Source of the DNA: an uncultured Dorea sp.
GTDB lineage: Bacteria; Bacillota; Clostridia; Lachnospirales; Lachnospiraceae
Assembly: GCA_910586965.1 (NCBI GenBank)
Contig: CAJUMF010000058.1
Span: 1 to 12,989, forward strand
DNA: 12,989 nucleotides
Reading direction: 5' to 3'
A program made the position numbers and the translations under genes. The notes under the pieces were generated by a model. It did no database searches and was not told the DNA's origin. It saw only the letters and a program-made list of their open reading frames with translations. Below are positions 12,808 through 12,989 of this stretch, piece by piece (position 1 is the first letter of the stretch; every line of letters begins with the position of its first letter).

Positions 12808-12989
12808 ATGAGAGGAAGAAAAAAGGCATCTGTTTTGTTTCTTTTGTTTCTTGTGGGGCTGCTATGGCTGTATGGCTGTGGCAGTCCTTCTCCCGATTCT
12901 GAAGTAATGGCAGATATAGAGGAAGAATCAGATTTGGATTCAGGAGAAGAACTGGTTTATGAGAGAAGCTTAGAGTTACAGTATGCGGA
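12808..12989 (+). CDS. Lipoprotein, likely iron/cobalamin ABC-transporter binding protein, 5' part only
   Basis: The frame is open to the right edge; 60 codons are visible from the ATG at 12808, with GGGG about 8 nt upstream. The start codes MRGRKK, a long hydrophobic core and a lipobox LYGC (Cys24), then an acidic linker and the sequence ELVYERSLELQYA. That last stretch resembles the entry to the first domain of Lachnospiraceae periplasmic-binding-type lipoproteins for iron complexes and cobalamin (BtuF/FecB-like). The domain itself lies outside the window. Its place after a cobalamin riboswitch, cbiK and a NEAT-like lipoprotein supports uptake of a corrinoid, heme or metal complex. Confidence 0.7.
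   Translation, partial: MRGRKKASVLFLLFLVGLLWLYGCGSPSPDSEVMADIEEESDLDSGEELVYERSLELQYA

Overview
The window looks like a low-to-moderate GC Firmicutes chromosome, most likely gut Lachnospiraceae. The reasons are purine-rich AGGAGG-type ribosome binding sites, sigma-A-like promoters, Tn4451-type TnpV/TnpW/large serine recombinase proteins, and LxGC-type lipoproteins under a cobalamin riboswitch. This assignment is inferred from gene content; no rRNA or other taxonomic marker is present.

Region 1 (1-9068) is part of a mobilizable or integrative element. It starts with the 3' end of a tnpV gene and a perfect 28-bp inverted repeat. A leftward cluster follows: a sigma-70 region-4-like DNA-binding protein (1979-2626), a zinc-finger protein (989-1903) and an overlapping small protein resembling the nuclease-type domains of phage and plasmid polyvalent proteins (466-996). 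A good promoter with a palindromic operator-like site precedes the last two. Rightward from about 2750 run two possible leader peptides, a terminator-like hairpin inside the 5' end of tnpW, tnpW itself, a large serine recombinase, a ParM-like actin, a ParR-like adaptor and a terminator. Next come a tandem array of four hairpins with compensatory arm changes, another terminator, about 430 bp densely packed with inverted repeats that includes a MOBQ-like nick motif, and a MobA/MobL relaxase. The recombinase would excise and integrate the element, the relaxase would transfer it by nicking in the structured region, and ParM/ParR may stabilise the circular form.

Region 2 (about 9150-12989) is a corrinoid-related locus that looks like ordinary chromosome, although the junction is not visible. 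It holds a stand-alone homologue of the B12-dependent methionine synthase activation domain with its own extended -10 promoter. After it come a promoter, a cobalamin riboswitch with a visible L5-L13 kissing complementarity and an intrinsic terminator, two unexplained GC-rich hairpins, a lipoprotein form of the cobaltochelatase CbiK, a second lipoprotein with two NEAT-like beta-rich repeats, and the start of a third lipoprotein that resembles an iron/cobalamin ABC-transporter binding protein. Together they suggest B12-repressed, surface-located tetrapyrrole or metal acquisition.

Most novel-looking points: the hairpin array next to parM/parR, the structured oriT-like region, the zinc-finger/BECR-like gene pair with its operator, and the exported chelatase operon.
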